Assembly: GCF_000756655.1 (NCBI RefSeq)
Contig: NZ_ARXU01000014.1
Location: 1-64,000 of the forward strand
DNA from: Alcanivorax jadensis T9
GTDB taxonomy: Bacteria; Pseudomonadota; Gammaproteobacteria; Pseudomonadales; Alcanivoracaceae
DNA: 64,000 nucleotides
Direction: 5' to 3'
Numbering within the stretch: position 1 is the stretch's first letter; each line of letters opens with the position of its first letter. The notes beneath the pieces are model-generated. The model was not told the origin of the DNA and ran no database searches. It saw only the letters and a list, made by a program, of their open reading frames with translations. Positions 62,216-64,000 of the stretch are shown here, in pieces. The translations under genes and the position numbers were made by a program.

Positions 62216-64000
62216 CAACCCGCTGATTGATTATCCGGAACTGCCGCCGTTTTCCAAAATCCAGCCAGAACACGTATTGCCCGCCGTGGAGCAATTGGTG
62301 GCGGATGGCCGCGCGCGCATCCAGCAGGTGCTGGCGGAGGGCAAGTTCGATTACGCCCATCTGGTGCAGGCACTGGATGAGGAAGACGACCGCCTGGGCA
62401 AGGCCTTCGGCCCTGCCGGGCATCTCAATGCGGTGGCCCAGAATGAAGCCCTGCGTAATGCCTACAACAGCTGCCTGCCGCTGCTCAGTGAGTACGGCAC
62501 CGAAGTGGGCCAGAACGCACAGCTGTGTGCCGCCTACCAGGCGCTGCGTGACAGTGATGAATGGAGCTCGCTCAGCGAAGCCCAGCAGAAAGACATTGAA
62601 AATACCCTGCGTGATTTCCGCCTCTCCGGGGTAGATCTGCCAGATGACAAGAAAGCGCAATACATGGCCAACTCCAAGCGACTGTCTGAGCTGACCAGCC
62701 AATTTTCCGACAATACCCTGGATGCCACCCAGGCCTGGACCAAACACATTAGCGATGAGGCGGAGCTGGATGGCCTGCCCGACAGTGCCAAAGCCGGTGC
62801 CGCCGACCGGGCAAAGGCGGACGGAAAGGACGGCTGGTTGCTGACGCTGGATGCGCCGGTCTTTATTGCCGTCATGAGCCACTGCAAGAACGCCGAGCTG
62901 CGCAAGGAAATGTACGTGGCCTGGACCACCAAGGCCTCTGATCAGGGTCCTCAGGCTGGCCAGTTCGACAACACCGCCATCATGGATGAAATCCTCAAAT
63001 TGCGGCACGAACAGGCGCAACTGCTGGGGTTTGCCAACTTTGGCGAAGAGTCCCTGGCCACCAAGATGGCTCGTGATGTGAACGAGGTGATTCAATTTCT
63101 CGAGGACCTGGCCAAACGGGCCAAGCCCCAGGCGGAACAGGAACTGGCGGCATTGAGGGCCTTTGCGGCCGAGAAGGGTGCCGACGATCTGAACCCCTGG
63201 GATATCGGTTTCTGGAGCGAGCGGCTGCGTGAAGAGCGCTACAGCATTTCCGAGGAAGAGCTGCGCCCCTGGTTCCCGGCGGATACCGTGATCAACGGCA
63301 TGTTTGCCGTGGTCGGAAAGCTGTTCGGGATTCAATTCCGGCAGCGTGATGATGTGGACCTGTGGCACGAGGATGCGCGTTTCTACGAGCTGGTGGACGA
63401 CGATGGCAGCGTGCGTGCGGCTTTCTATCTGGATATGTATGCCCGCACCGGTAAGCGCGGTGGCGCCTGGATGGATGACGCCCGCATTCGCCGTCGGCGC
63501 CCGGACGGCAGTCTGCAAACGCCGGTGGCTTATCTGACCTGCAACTTCGCGCCGCCCGCCGGTGGCAAGCCGGGCCTGCTGACCCACGATGAAGTGGTCA
63601 CCCTGTTCCACGAGTTCGGCCACGGCCTGCACCACATGCTTACCGAACAGGATGTGTCCGGTATTTCCGGCATCAACGGTGTGGCCTGGGATGCGGTGGA
63701 GCTGCCCAGTCAGTTCCTGGAAAACTGGTGCTGGACGGAAGAGGGCATCGCGCTGATCTCCGGCCATTATGAAACCGGTGAGCCCCTGCCCAAGGAGAAG
63801 CTGGAAAAAATGCTGGCCGCGAAGAATTTCCAGGGTGCCATGCAGATGGTGCGGCAACTGGAATTCTCCCTGTTCGACATGCGCATTCATGCCGAATACC
63901 AGGAAGGGCTGGATATTTATCAGGTCCTGAACGAAGTGCGTGAGCAGGTATCAGTGATACAGCCACCCGCGTTCAACCGTTTTCCCAACAGCTTCGGGCA
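62208..64000 (+). CDS. prlC: Oligopeptidase A (partial)
   Basis: This cytoplasmic zinc metallopeptidase (M3 family) degrades short peptides and signal-peptide remnants. The ATG at 62208 is fixed by the family N-terminus MSNNPLIDYPELPPF. The gene runs off the window after about 597 codons; full length is about 680. The zinc motif HEFGH lies at 468-472 and the third ligand Glu at about 498, the E. coli positions. The GINGVAWDAVELPSQFLENW region is intact. Confidence 0.95.
   Translation, partial: MSNNPLIDYPELPPFSKIQPEHVLPAVEQLVADGRARIQQVLAEGKFDYAHLVQALDEEDDRLGKAFGPAGHLNAVAQNEALRNAYNSCLPLLSEYGTEVGQNAQLCAAYQALRDSDEWSSLSEAQQKDIENTLRDFRLSGVDLPDDKKAQYMANSKRLSELTSQFSDNTLDATQAWTKHISDEAELDGLPDSAKAGAADRAKADGKDGWLLTLDAPVFIAVMSHCKNAELRKEMYVAWTTKASDQGPQAGQFDNTAIMDEILKLRHEQAQLLGFANFGEESLATKMARDVNEVIQFLEDLAKRAKPQAEQELAALRAFAAEKGADDLNPWDIGFWSERLREERYSISEEELRPWFPADTVINGMFAVVGKLFGIQFRQRDDVDLWHEDARFYELVDDDGSVRAAFYLDMYARTGKRGGAWMDDARIRRRRPDGSLQTPVAYLTCNFAPPAGGKPGLLTHDEVVTLFHEFGHGLHHMLTEQDVSGISGINGVAWDAVELPSQFLENWCWTEEGIALISGHYETGEPLPKEKLEKMLAAKNFQGAMQMVRQLEFSLFDMRIHAEYQEGLDIYQVLNEVREQVSVIQPPAFNRFPNSFG

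Overview
The window reads as a chromosomal segment of a hydrocarbon-degrading marine gammaproteobacterium of the Alcanivorax type. The main marker is an AlkB alkane monooxygenase with a GntR-family regulator beside it. Two blocks keep Pseudomonas-like gene order: pilU-pilT / yggS-proC-yggT, and trkH-trkA-rsmB-fmt-def / tsaP-dprA-tsaC-hemF-aroE. The genus is an inference; no rRNA or tRNA gene was seen.

Layout. 1-9.3 kb: a c-di-GMP GGDEF/EAL protein, uvrD, and a TRAP transporter whose binding protein and two permease genes converge around a yciA-type thioesterase. 9.4-15.1 kb: pstSCAB-phoU behind a well-formed Pho box. 15.4-18.1 kb: an arsenic operon arsR-arsC-acr3-arsH. 18.2-26.4 kb: housekeeping genes, including a GDT1/UPF0016 cation exporter behind a yybP-ykoY (Mn2+) riboswitch, slyX, pilU-pilT, yggS, proC and yggT. 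26.5-35.5 kb: a GAF-PAS protein with a degenerate GGDEF domain, then a lipoprotein, a divergent sensor kinase/NarL-type regulator pair and a second large lipoprotein. 35.5-41.4 kb: HMG-CoA lyase, a VOC dioxygenase-like/hydrolase pair, a lipase-like protein, OsmC and an acyl-CoA dehydrogenase. 41.5-43.1 kb: an AT-rich accessory patch with two integron-type cassettes, an IS3-family remnant and a lipoprotein. 43.4-48.1 kb: a class GN sortase with its VIT/vWA target, then gntR and alkB. 48.2-64 kb: a third cassette-like gene, trkH-trkA-rsmB-fmt-def, then tsaP-dprA-tsaC-hemF-aroE, an ion-channel-like protein, an LpxR-like deacylase, a gamma-carbonic anhydrase family protein and the start of prlC.

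Main discovery candidate. A C-run/TGTT/G-run palindrome occurs three times (28129, 31828, 32884). Each copy lies 21-23 bases before a -10-like hexamer, and the copies precede exactly the two lipoprotein genes and the response regulator of the kinase/regulator locus. This suggests an autoregulated envelope two-component regulon contained in about 7 kb.

Three further layers of structure lie outside the genes. One is a REP-like family whose short inner stem changes from copy to copy but stays self-complementary. The second is a composite element with low-complexity inverted arms, in several copies around a GC-rich GAGGCCGCG hairpin. The third is a set of integrase-less gene cassettes in which each cassette's two end boxes match each other but differ from those of the other cassettes.
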